DNA from: Trichaptum fuscoviolaceum
Taxonomy: Eukaryota; Basidiomycota; Agaricomycetes; Hymenochaetales; Trichaptaceae
Reading direction: 5' to 3'
DNA length: 64,000 bases
NCBI GenBank assembly: GCA_910574455.1
Contig: CAJSYZ010000003.1
Coordinates: 1,984,001-2,048,000, forward strand
This document shows positions 1-9,916 of the stretch, piece by piece; position 1 is the stretch's first letter; each line of letters starts with the position of its first letter. The notes under the pieces were generated by a model. That model worked only from the letters and a program-made list of their open reading frames with translations, was not told the origin of the DNA and searched no databases. Both the position numbers and the translations under genes were made by a program.

Positions 1-274
1 GCAAACGCTTACAAGAACCGACCCAATCGTAGTTTTCCATCTTACCCAGTAGTCGCCATCCGGGACGTCGCGCGAGTCGGGAACACCTTCTCAAAAGAAT
101 GAGAAGAAAGGGGGGCAAAATCCGGGAGAACATGGCATACGCGCAGATCTATGCGAGGCTGACAGGCGCCCGTATTGACCAGTAGTACACTCAACAGCAC
201 GATCCCGCTTCTTGACCAACAAAGAACGGGCCAGCTCAACGTGCTGTACGATATATTTCTATCGCAATTCATTA

Positions 275-2324
275 GGCTATCGCGGCACTCTCATGCCGCT
301 GCGACGCATCGGACGAGACTTGACCGCTGAGCATGTACCATACAAGCTTCGAGCTCGACTTCAATTCTCTCCAGGGTTAGATATACATAGGTTTGATACA
401 TAAGACTAGTGTAGAAGTGCGGCATGCTTGAGGACATATGATGATCCACCATAGATTAAGTATAGTCCAAATAGTTCCGAAGTGGCAGGCCCCGCACGCT
501 CGACTGCGTTCGTCGGTGAAACAACCTAATTTGACTACAATTATCTCCACTCTATTTCATCGAGGAGGAATAGATAGGGCATCTAACGTCATTTTTCCTT
601 GACGCCTGCTGACCCAAAGTACGGCGATGTAATAACGGCGTACGTACCGGAGCACGTTCCATCTTGTGTTGTGCTGCGAGTATGTGCCTGTCTTTTCTAA
701 TCCGCTTTAAATACGCTAGTCACCAGCTCTAGATCAATCAGATGAGACACCAACATGCTCCACTGGCACAGCGATCATCGCGCGAAAATAGTTGAGCCGG
801 AATAAAATACTTCGACAGTCTTCTGTCCCTGCACGATGGAAGGGAGAAAAGAGGGCGTACGACAATCGGGCGTGAGCTTGGTCTCCTGGTGAAGGAGAAG
901 GTGAAAAGGCGCCTGAATCGCATGAACGAGAAGATATATCAACGTACCCCTGAGCATACTCCCGGAGTGACAGTAGCGAGGCAAGATTGCAGAGGAGCAT
1001 CGACGGACATAAAAACTCATCCCCGTTGCGTTTTTGTGTATGGTGCAAGAAATGGGAACAGGAGAGCCTTTCAATTCTATGTTGAGATAGTGAGGTCGGA
1101 ATTGGGTATGATAGGTGCAAGATTACTTGTGACCAAAGTGGATGCTTCACAGTGATTCATTGCATCAGTTTGTGGTTGACCAAACTTTAGCTTGAGATAT
1201 GCGATAAAAGTGGAATAGTGATGAAAGCTTGAGACATTAATAGCCTTCCATTCGAGTCAGGGAAAATGGGGGAATAACTGCGGGGAAATCACGCAAGAAG
1301 CCAGCAGAAGCACCATTCATCACAAAATACACTTTACACTGATGCCAAATAGCGCGAGTCCTATTAGAACTTTGAAGAAAGTTATCAACGGCATCCCGTA
1401 ACGGCGTCAACAGGGCTCACTTAGATGTGAAAATGAAAACAGAATTTCTTAGATACAATTCAGGATATTCGATAGTGAGCATTCTTTCTAACCGTGAATA
1501 TGACCTGCTATATGATAACAAACATCAGCATTGACAGATCGCTATGAATACTAAGCATACCTAGAACTTTATAGCGTTTTAGCTACAACTCCGTTTCCTG
1601 TTCTTGAACCAGTCGGGGTAGGTATTAAACACTAGCCGAATTGCGCTTTTCACAATCTCGCGGTCATTCGCAAAAGTCAACCTCTCAACCGCTTTATCCA
1701 GCTCCTTCTCGTCCTCCACGTTTACGTCCACATCCCATAGCATGGAGTCGAAGTTCTCGCTAAGCATCTGCGTACCGGGCTTCTTCTCCGTATCGTTTGC
1801 CGGGATGAGCGCTATAAACCACCAGATGAACTTGATGTCTCGGTCCGAAACATGTCGAAGCGACACAGTGAACGGTTCAGTGCACCCTTTGACGAACTGA
1901 GGTCTGTCTTTCACGTTCGCACCTGGCTCAGGTGCCCGTGTGTGCATGTCCACGGGTAAAGGCACGCAAGAGTAGCCGGTCTCCTCGTATGTTTCGCGGA
2001 GTGCGGCTTGTTGAAGCGACTCGCCACGATCTTGTCGACCCTTTGGTAGGAACCATTCGTCCTTCGTAAGCTCGTGCAAGAAGCAAACTTGCAAAGGTCG
2101 ACCAGGTAGATGGGAGAATAGAATACAACCCGCACTGTTCACGAACTCGTGAGAATAGAGCTGGGTGTGACGCCATTTGGACATAGCCATGATATCTTGG
2201 AAAACGCGCGCTTGAATGGCTTCCCTTCAAGCTGGCAATAGTTCGCAGTCGTCAGTAAGTGGGTAGATTTGATGCTGAACGAGTTATCACGGGAGTGGGT
2301 GTCGATGAAGGAGGGGAGGGAGGT
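275..2324. repeat. Segmental duplication, copy A
   Basis: This segment is nearly the same as 5982-7898 and lies in the same orientation. Both copies begin at GGCTATCGCGGCACTC and both stop matching right after GGAGGGAGGT. Copy A holds about 90 bp near 1395-1500 that copy B lacks, plus scattered substitutions and small indels. The copy carries a complete Nudix gene on the minus strand. The first 1.3 kb contains no convincing gene; the overlapping reading frames there are short and show no family motif. Confidence 0.9.
1579..2190 (-). CDS. Nudix hydrolase, copy A
   Basis: Single-exon 203-residue protein. Residues 51-73 match the Nudix box GX5EX7REUXEEXGU exactly (G51, E57, RE at 65-66, EE at 69-70, G72), the Mg2+-binding site that cleaves nucleoside diphosphates linked to another group. 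Upstream is the usual Nudix beta strand with the sequence EWFLPKGR. The overall pattern, including TRAPEPG and KFIWWFIAL, resembles uncharacterised fungal Nudix proteins; the substrate cannot be told from sequence. A second copy at 7150-7758 differs at only about eight residues, five of them in the first 64. The start was chosen because the first Met precedes the conserved N-terminal strand and gives the same length in both copies. Confidence 0.85.
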   Translation of the reverse strand: MAMSKWRHTQLYSHEFVNSAGCILFSHLPGRPLQVCFLHELTKDEWFLPKGRQDRGESLQQAALRETYEETGYSCVPLPVDMHTRAPEPGANVKDRPQFVKGCTEPFTVSLRHVSDRDIKFIWWFIALIPANDTEKKPGTQMLSENFDSMLWDVDVNVEDEKELDKAVERLTFANDREIVKSAIRLVFNTYPDWFKNRKRSCS

Positions 2325-3811
2325 CAACCTCCTTACCAGGGTTCGCCTGACGGGCTCCCACCCTCTGTTCCAAAATTTGGGTAGGAGCCGTCAGGCGACC
2401 CCTGGCATAATACTTTTAATCGAGCGCCCGCTCGTCGTAGTGTAAACAATAAATAATAGCGCGCTCGTCGCGCGGACTTTTCCGAATGGGATCCGTGGGA
2501 TTGAAGCCAAAAAAAACCCCTCGGGGCCCGTGTGATTATTATCCAAAAAAAGCCAGCACGCAGTTCCGGTTTAACGTTTGTAACGTACACATCATTGATC
2601 GACTTGCTTCTTCTCCCATACGCGTAGCCATGCGCGCTCGAGCTGCCATAAGACGAAAGCTTTGGACCGTCGATATTGACAAGCTTCAATATGATTCGGA
2701 ATGCGTGGTACAAGCTCGAGTCAGTGCCTTACAAGCATTTGGCTTTGAGCCTTGCCTATGGCAGTTGAAGGTATCCCCGCCACGAAGCGTAGCGTAGTAG
2801 AGGGATGTGTGGCCGCGAAAAAATATTCAAATTGTCAGCAAGTAAGCATTACAAATCACAAATTGACCAATCCCATCTCTCCGATCCGCGGATCAAATCA
2901 CTTTTGAAACCGTTTTTTGCTCAGGGTCTTACATTTCTTGTGCATACCTGCTCTTCTTCCCTTCTTTTAGCTTTTCATATGGCTTTTACGCTATTTCTAT
3001 ACTTTTCCTCTCGGTCTTAATTTCTTAAGCCCCTATGTCCTCCATTATCTGCTAATTTCTTCTCCATATCCTTGCCCTCTTCGTACATACTACTACTAGT
3101 ACTTGCATTCGCTCCCCCTTTTTTCCCTCCCGCTTTCCTTCCTTACCCTGATATCCGCGTTACTCCGCATCGGTTGCCCCTTGAATAGTTGACAACATAC
3201 ATCCGCTCCTCTGCCATCCGTTCTTGTACTCAAGCTCTTTGCGTTCTCGCTCGGAGACTTTCATACCTCGAAACAGCGCCTCATCATCTGCAGTTTCCTT
3301 GCAAAGAAGCTTGATCAGCTGCAGCTCTTGGTTCAAGAGGTAGACCTGACGTGAGCGCGCACTGGCGGGGAGGCCTGGCAAGTGTAATATAACGCTGACC
3401 TGGCTTCGGCTTCACTCACTTCTGTTACTCTGGACTCCCGGATTGTATTCTCGGCGACTGATTACTGTGAAGGACAAGAACCGTTCGTTCTCGTCCTTGG
3501 ACTGCCCTTCAACAGACTCGACTTCAGCTTCAAGACGGCTAGAAGACTTCAAATACCAAGCATCATCAATCGGACTTGACACATTCTCATACACATAGGA
3601 CATATAGCATCACGTTAATCTATCAAGCTTAGTGTCTCATACACGCCTTAACCCTGATGCCTATTAACGATTATCTGTTTGTGCTCATTCATGGTAAGTT
3701 GGCCAATGAGTCTCTACCGATGAAGTATTTGTTCTTACTGAAGCTTCGTCGCCAACGTTCCTTGAAGAGGAACCGCCGAAATCAACTATACAATATGTCT
3801 TAGTAACCATC
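2325..3811. other. Intergenic, repeat-like sequence
   Basis: Begins where the duplicated segment ends. It holds a hairpin at 2344-2397, then about 400 bp of mixed composition that can be read on both strands but has no recognisable domain. From about 2900 it is pyrimidine-rich and non-coding in appearance. Reading frames at 2333-2713 (minus) and 2486-2797 (plus) overlap each other and look like chance or remnant transposon-end sequence. No gene is called. Confidence 0.5.
2344..2397. repeat. Inverted repeat able to form a hairpin
   Basis: Left arm CGCCTGACGGGCTCCCACCC and right arm GGGTAGGAGCCGTCAGGCG are near-perfect reverse complements separated by about 15 bases. It lies 20 bp beyond the end of duplication copy A. 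It may be the end of a small transposable element; no matching partner was seen elsewhere in the window. Confidence 0.7.
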
Positions 3812-5524
3812 ATGACTGTACACTCTGTAACCAATACCCCAGTCAAACCGAGTGGCGTTAATCATCGTGCCTCTCTGACCAGATCTATGCCTGCGACTGC
3901 CTGTGCTAAGAAAATAAAGTACAGCGTCGACCCTTGCAACATGCCTTTGCCTGAAGATGGAGATAACGATTTCACACTTCTGTCAGATGTTTCAACTCCA
4001 AGTATGCCTATCGTAGGACCTTTATCTACCGAAGACGATGGAGTGGACCCGCTCTCTGTACCGGTTCGCTCTGTCCCTGAACTCAAGAACACGGCCGCGG
4101 CAATACGACCTGCATTGTCGCCTGCCAACGAAAACCTAGGACCTCCGACTGGTGATGCAGTGAGCCTGAAGAAGTGGATGCGCTGAGATGCTCAAATCTT
4201 GATGCAGAAGCTGCTATTCAATGCATTCCCAATGATTTGCTCAGACATTCGGGGCGGGGACAAGCTGGCTCTGACAGTGACAGCGCTATATAATCTCTTA
4301 AGGGGAGACAAGCATATATTATCTATATCCCGAGCTGGTTCGGGTAAAACCTTGACTTTTTGGTTACCAATTTTACTTGCAAGTGATGGCATGATAATTG
4401 TAGTTGTCCCTCTGAAATTGCTCGGAAAGCAAAATTTAGACCAACTAACCCGGGCTGGTATCAGTGCCACCATAGTCACTGGTGAAACAGCATCAGACTC
4501 GATTTTCAATGCAAGTATTACAATCCGTTGCAATTTCAAAGGTCTAATTACACTTTCTCTTACAGGATATAGAATCAGGCATGTTCCGGGTGGTAATCAC
4601 AAACCCAGAACTCTTAATGAGACCCGGAAAGAATGGCTTTGCAAGTCTTCTAAGAGATCCGAAGTTTATGGCAAAAATTCTCAGCATAGTTAGTGACGAG
4701 GCCCACTGTATCAGCCAGTGGGGCTTTTTCCGGCCGGAATTCCGGGAAACAGGACGCCTGCCAACCTTACTCGAGGACATACCAGTCCATATTACATCGG
4801 CTACATTACCGGATCACGTCTTAACTGACGTCTTAAATACAGTAAATATTCGGAAAGACGAGCTATACACTGCATTGCTCAAACGATAGGCCAAACGTCT
4901 TTATAGCCGTCCGCAAACTTCAGCACCCCCAATCTTCGTTCGCAGATCTTGATTTCTTGGTTGACGACTGGGCAGCTGGAAAGGCTAAGCCGCGCAAGTT
5001 TCTTGTCATGTTTGACTCTATAAACGACTGTGTTTTAGCCGGGAAAAGGCTTTACGATCGTCTACCAATGCATCTAAAAAATAAAGTTCTATGGCACCAT
5101 TCTAACATGACTGCCGAATTTCGAGCTGAAGAGCTTGAAGCATTAATGCGAGGTGATATTATTGGATTTTGTGCAACTGACACACTTGGAATGGTAAGTA
5201 AAAAAAAACCCTCGCATTGTTTATATGCATTCTAATATTATATTACAGGGAATGGATATTTGTGACTTCGGCATTGTCGTGCAATATGGCGTTTGTAAAC
5301 TTACCGTGTCTACGCTCGCACAGCGGAAGGGTCGAGCCACACGAGATCCAAATATTGAGGCCATCTTTCTTGTTCTGGCGGAGAAAAAATACTTTGAAAG
5401 GAATCGCAGAAAAGCGGCGGAGAAGACAACGCGTAAACGAATGGCTTCAAGCTCGGGATGCCCGCCTCAGAAACGACAGTGCCTCGCAGGTTCTGAACAG
5501 ATATACCCGGGTGTTTCAGATTAA
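3812..5524 (+). pseudogene. RecQ-like DEAD/DEAH helicase, broken
   Basis: The pieces in order are an N-terminal region (3812-4186), helicase motif I (AGSGKT, near 4337), the DEAH box (SDEAHCISQWG, near 4696), the RPNVF segment, and the C-terminal helicase lobe ending in a GMDI...QRKGRATR-type motif VI. RecQ-family 3'-5' DNA helicases have these elements. An in-frame TGA at 4184-4186 separates the N-terminal part from the helicase domain. A one-base frame change is needed near 4875, before the RPNVF segment. The junction near 4512-4564 also does not close in frame with its apparent intron. One intron, 5194-5248, is clean (GTAAGT..ACAG, phase 0). The gene therefore looks decayed. RecQ-like helicases are multiplied in many fungal genomes and are often subtelomeric; its place between two duplicated segments fits a repeat-rich region. 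Confidence 0.8.
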
Positions 5525-5605
5525 GGATCAGCCACTGAAATAAACACTGAATCTGGGGAGCAGTCAATGAGCTTCGAGGACCTGCTTTTAAGTCGGCGCT
5601 AGGGC

Positions 5606-5736
5606 ATGACACGGGTGCACCTGCAGGTGTACCCGGACCCGTGAAGCGCAGGTACCTGCGCAAAAAAACTGATACCTGGATCCGACCCGGAACCGTTACC
5701 TGCAGGTCTCGCAGGTACCTGATACAACCCGCAGGT
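5606..5736. repeat. Short repeats built on GGTACCTGC / ACCTGCAGGT
   Basis: Within about 130 bp the words GCAGGTACCTG, ACCTGCAGGT and GGTACCTGC occur several times, many of them palindromic or in opposite orientation. The block follows the RecQ pseudogene directly and precedes duplication copy B. It has no coding potential. Confidence 0.6.
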
Positions 5737-5981
5737 AATTAACAGTTAGTAGTGTAGTAATAAGATAAAAGAGAAATAATAACATACCATATATTCTGAA
5801 GGTGGTCAGCCTTGCATGGACCACGACCAGTCGAAAGGCGAAGGAGCTGAGGCTGCAGTAGCGGGAGAAGAAACAGTGTGGGGGAAAGGATGGCAACACG
5901 GTTACGACGCTTTGCCAGGTGTTCCATGGGCAAGTTGGAAAGTCTAGCAGTGACGCTGACCTTGAGAAGTGTAGCAGGAGT

Positions 5982-7898
5982 GGCTATCGCGGCACTCTCA
6001 TGCCGCTGCGACGCATCGGACGAGACTTGACCGCTGTGCATGTACCATGCTTCGAGCTCGACGGCAGTTCTCTCCAGGGTTAGATATACATAGGCTTGAT
6101 GCATAAGCCTAGTGTAGAAGTGCGGCATGCTTGAGGATATATGATGGTCCACCGTAGATTAAGTATAGTCCAAATAGTTCCGAGGTGGCAGGCCCCGCAC
6201 GCTCGACTGCGTTCGTCGGTGAAACAACCTAATTTGACTACGATTATCTCCACTCTATTTCATCGAGGCGGAATAGATAGGGCATCTAACGTCACTTTTC
6301 CTTGACGCCTCCTAACCCAAAGTACGGCGATGTAATAACGGCGTACGTACCGGAGCACGCTCCATCTTCTGTTTGTACTTCGAATATGTGCCTGTCTTTT
6401 CTAAACCGCTTTGAATACGCTAGTCGCTTTGCAGTCAACATGCCCCACTAGCCCAGCGATCACCGCGCGAAAATAGTTGAGCCGGAATAAAGTACTTTTG
6501 AGTATCTTCTGTCGCACGTTGGGAGGGAGGAAAGAGGGCGTACGACGATCGGGTGTGAGTTCGGTCTCCTGGAGAAAGAGAAGGTGAAAAAGCGCCTGCA
6601 ATGCGTGAACCCTTAAGGAAAATCCCGAAATGACAGTAGCGAGGCAAGATTGCAGAGGAGCATCGACGGACATAAAAACTCATCCCCGTTGCGTTTTTGT
6701 GTATGGTGCAAGAAATGGGAACAGGAGAGCCTTTCAATTCTATGTTGTGATAGTGAGGTCGGGATTGGATATGATAGGTGCAAGATTACTTGTGACCATA
6801 GTGGATGCTTCACAGTGATTCAATTGCAGCAGTTTGTGGTTGACCAAACTTTAGCTTGAGATATGCGATAAAAGTGGGATAGTGATGAAAGCCAGAGACA
6901 TTAATAGCCTTCCATTCAAGTCAGGGAAAATGGGGGAATAACTGCGGGGAAATCACGCAAGAAGCTAGCAGAAGCACCATTCATCACAAAATATACTTTA
7001 CACTGATGCCAAAAAGCGCGAGTCCTATTAGAACTTTGAAGCAAGTTATCAACGGCATCCCGTAACGAGACGTGCTATATGACAACAAACATCAGTATTT
7101 ACAGATTGCTATGAATACTAAGCATACCTAGAACTTTATAGCGTTTTAGCTACGAACTCTGTTTCCTGTTCTTGAACCAGTCGGGATAGGTATTAAACAC
7201 CAGCCGGATCGCGCTTTTCACAATCTCGCGGTCATTCGCAAAAGTCAACCTCTCAACTGCTTTATCCAGTTCCTTCTCGTCCTCCACGTTTACGTCCACA
7301 TCCCATAGCATGGAGTCGAAGTTCTCGCTGAGCATCTGCGTACCGGGCTTCTTCTCCGTATCGTTCGGTGGGATGAGCGCTATAAACCACCAGATGAACT
7401 TGATGTCTCGATCCGAAACATGTCGAAGCGACACAGTGAACGGTTCAGTGCACCCTTTGACGAACTGAGGTCTGTCTTTCACGTTCGCACCTGGCTCAGG
7501 TGCCCGTGTGTGCATGTCCACGGGTAAAGGCACGCAAGAGTAGCCGGTCTCCTCGTATGTTTCGCGGAATGCGGCTTGTTGAAGCGACTCGCCACGATCT
7601 TGCCGACCCTTTGGTAGGACCCATTCGTCCTTCGTAAGCTGGTGCAGGAAGCAAACTTGTAAAGGTCGACCAGGTAGATGGGAGAATAGAATACAACCCG
7701 CACAGTTGACGAACTCGTGAGAATAGAGCTGGGTGTTACGCCATTTGGACATAGCCATAATATCTTCAAGTTGGAAAACGCGCGCTTGAATGGCTTCCCT
7801 TCAAGCTGGCAATAGTTCGCAGTCGTCAGTAAGTGTGTAGATTTGATGCTGAACGAGTTATCACGGGAGTGGGTGTCGATGAAGGAGGGGAGGGAGGT
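5982..7898. repeat. Segmental duplication, copy B
   Basis: Second copy of 275-2324, same orientation, about 3.7 kb downstream of the end of copy A. It is about 130 bp shorter because of deletions near 6420, 6610 and 7065. It carries the second Nudix gene. A frame at about 6650-6859 is open here and would give a Cys-rich peptide, but has no ATG and is interrupted by TGA in copy A. Confidence 0.9.
7150..7758 (-). CDS. Nudix hydrolase, copy B
   Basis: Single-exon 202-residue paralogue of the gene at 1579-2190. All Nudix-box residues are kept (GRQDRGE...RETYEETGY). Differences from copy A include N8, C19, Q40, V47, F64 and P133-region changes; none touches a metal ligand, so both copies could be active. 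The intact frame in both copies, against decayed surroundings, suggests either recent duplication or selection. It is flanked by the same upstream and downstream sequence as copy A, so the promoter region was duplicated with it. Confidence 0.85.
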   Translation of the reverse strand: MAMSKWRNTQLYSHEFVNCAGCILFSHLPGRPLQVCFLHQLTKDEWVLPKGRQDRGESLQQAAFRETYEETGYSCVPLPVDMHTRAPEPGANVKDRPQFVKGCTEPFTVSLRHVSDRDIKFIWWFIALIPPNDTEKKPGTQMLSENFDSMLWDVDVNVEDEKELDKAVERLTFANDREIVKSAIRLVFNTYPDWFKNRKQSS

Positions 7899-9916
7899 GC
7901 GTGTCTCAGTAAATTTACCAGATACGCTTCAGGCGGCATGTTTGAAGGTTGATAATATTTTCGAAAACTTGAAGTACCTTGAAAATCTTTCCGACACTGA
8001 AAAAAACACGTCTGTCGCACCGAAAGATCATAGCTTAGGAAGGGAGCGCTTGACATTCTTAAGCTCCCAAAACCTAAAGATCATGAGTGAGGGCAATCGC
8101 GTACAAGATCATAGTGTAGTGGTAGTGTAAAAGAAGGAGGATAGTAGGAACTTCGCTGGTAATAGTAGCGGGTTTCTGAAATTCATGCAAATCTTCAACT
8201 CTTTCTATTTGTAATTTATAACTATGTTGTATATAAAAACATAGCATATCAATCTAGCTTGTTTATCTCATTGGTCCCGTCAGAAAATATACTCAAATAC
8301 TCAAGCATTTCTTCTTGATACGTTCCAAGTTGGACGGAGGATGAGGAACAAAATAAGAGTATTTGGAGCGGATTCAAAAAACTGTCAGGGCAACCACTTA
8401 TTAAAATTACAGTTTCCGTAGTAAGCTACATTATAGAAACAAAACCATAGTCTGACTTAAGTCCTAAAATGTAATTACTAGAAAACGTAGTTTCCGTCCT
8501 GTCAGACACTGTGACACACCGCCACCTTTCCACTTTGCCAAACCTTCTGCTTCAACTCCTTCAAATCTTGCGCAACTTGCAATCCCCACCGAAGAACGCG
8601 TTTCCAATACTAGCTTGACTTCAATGGAAGAGCTCTTCTGTATGTAGGAGTAGGATGCGCAAGTCCCTCACCGCCGCCGCCATCAGTTAAGAGCGATTCA
8701 GGTTTTTTCTGTTCAGAAAAGAAAAAAAAGAACACTGTTCACGAATCACGATATGCGTATGGGGAATTCGTGCCGACTACCAGTATCCTTGATAGTAGCT
8801 GTGCAGGCTACTCAAGCAAACTACATGCTTGGAATGGAGCGTACCCATTCTCAGGACAACCTTTATCATTGAGCGCCCATCAACGAAGTTGTATTCCTCT
8901 GGTGAATTAGCGGTCATAGCGCTCCCGATCCTGCGTAGTGAATCGATAAGAAAAAGGCAATACGTTTGAAAGAACTCCTCTATCTCAGTTGTTTGCGCGG
9001 ACAGCAAACAACGGACGAACATTAAACGACACTGTCACTTGGTATGGCAACAGTCTCTGGGAGTGAGATGATTCAAGATGAGGTGCTGCCGATAGAAGCA
9101 CATTCATTCTCGCGGTGTGTCCATTACTACTTTTACAGACTAAGGCATTGAATGGTTTAGACACAAGAAACGTTGAACTACGGCGAACATAACACGCCTG
9201 ATCGTCTCTAGGGATCGTCGTTTCCCGTTCATCGAATGCCTATCCTTGTTATGTCTGTTCCAGATGAACACAACAAGCCACGCCTGAGTCTCGAGGTATT
9301 GTAGCAGAACTATTTAAATTTTAGACCCAAATCGACTCACGAGTGAAGGAAAATTTTCATTCCCCCCATCGCAACTAGTGGTACCGGGATGAACAATCAT
9401 TACGTGGCATGACCGACGTTCCCCAGATCAGCTTCGTGATCATAAACCCTTGGATCGAACGGACAAAGCACGCAACGCCCTATACTTGTAACTTGATTAC
9501 TACCGGACTTACTGCCGGGCTTCTCTCGGGTAGTCGTGCGCCACCCTATCCTAATGGAGTTGACATGAGTCATTTTCGCGACGCTCAGTGGGAGAGTAGC
9601 TTACCAGCAGAGTATCCTTGCAAGCACGACAGACAAGCGCATGTCGAGTAACACCGCAGAATATACAGTACAGATGCCTCAGAAAGGCACCAGGTCGTCG
9701 TTGTGAGTAAGAAGAAGCATACTTACGCGAGCTTGACGTAGCGAGCGGTCTATGATAGCCGAATTAGGAAGGCTGACTAACGGTTGCGCCAATTGTGCTG
9801 GCGCTGACGAAGTTGAGGCGTTTCTTGTACATTTCCGACTTTTGCTCGAAACCCAGCCATATAAGACGTGGCCCCCACACCCCACACTGCGTACTTTCTT
9901 CTCTTCTCAGTTAAAA
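7899..9916. other. Intergenic, no gene recognised
   Basis: About 2 kb between duplication copy B and the copper ATPase. The open frames (for example 7843-8130 plus, 8777-9022 minus, 9409-9651 plus) are short, carry no known motif and show no clear splice-linked extension. The promoter of the ATPase gene must lie in the last few hundred bases. Confidence 0.5.

Noticed and set aside
734..1155. Overlapping frames on both strands shared by the two duplicated segments
   Set aside because: Conserved only because the DNA was duplicated; no motif, and stops differ between copies.
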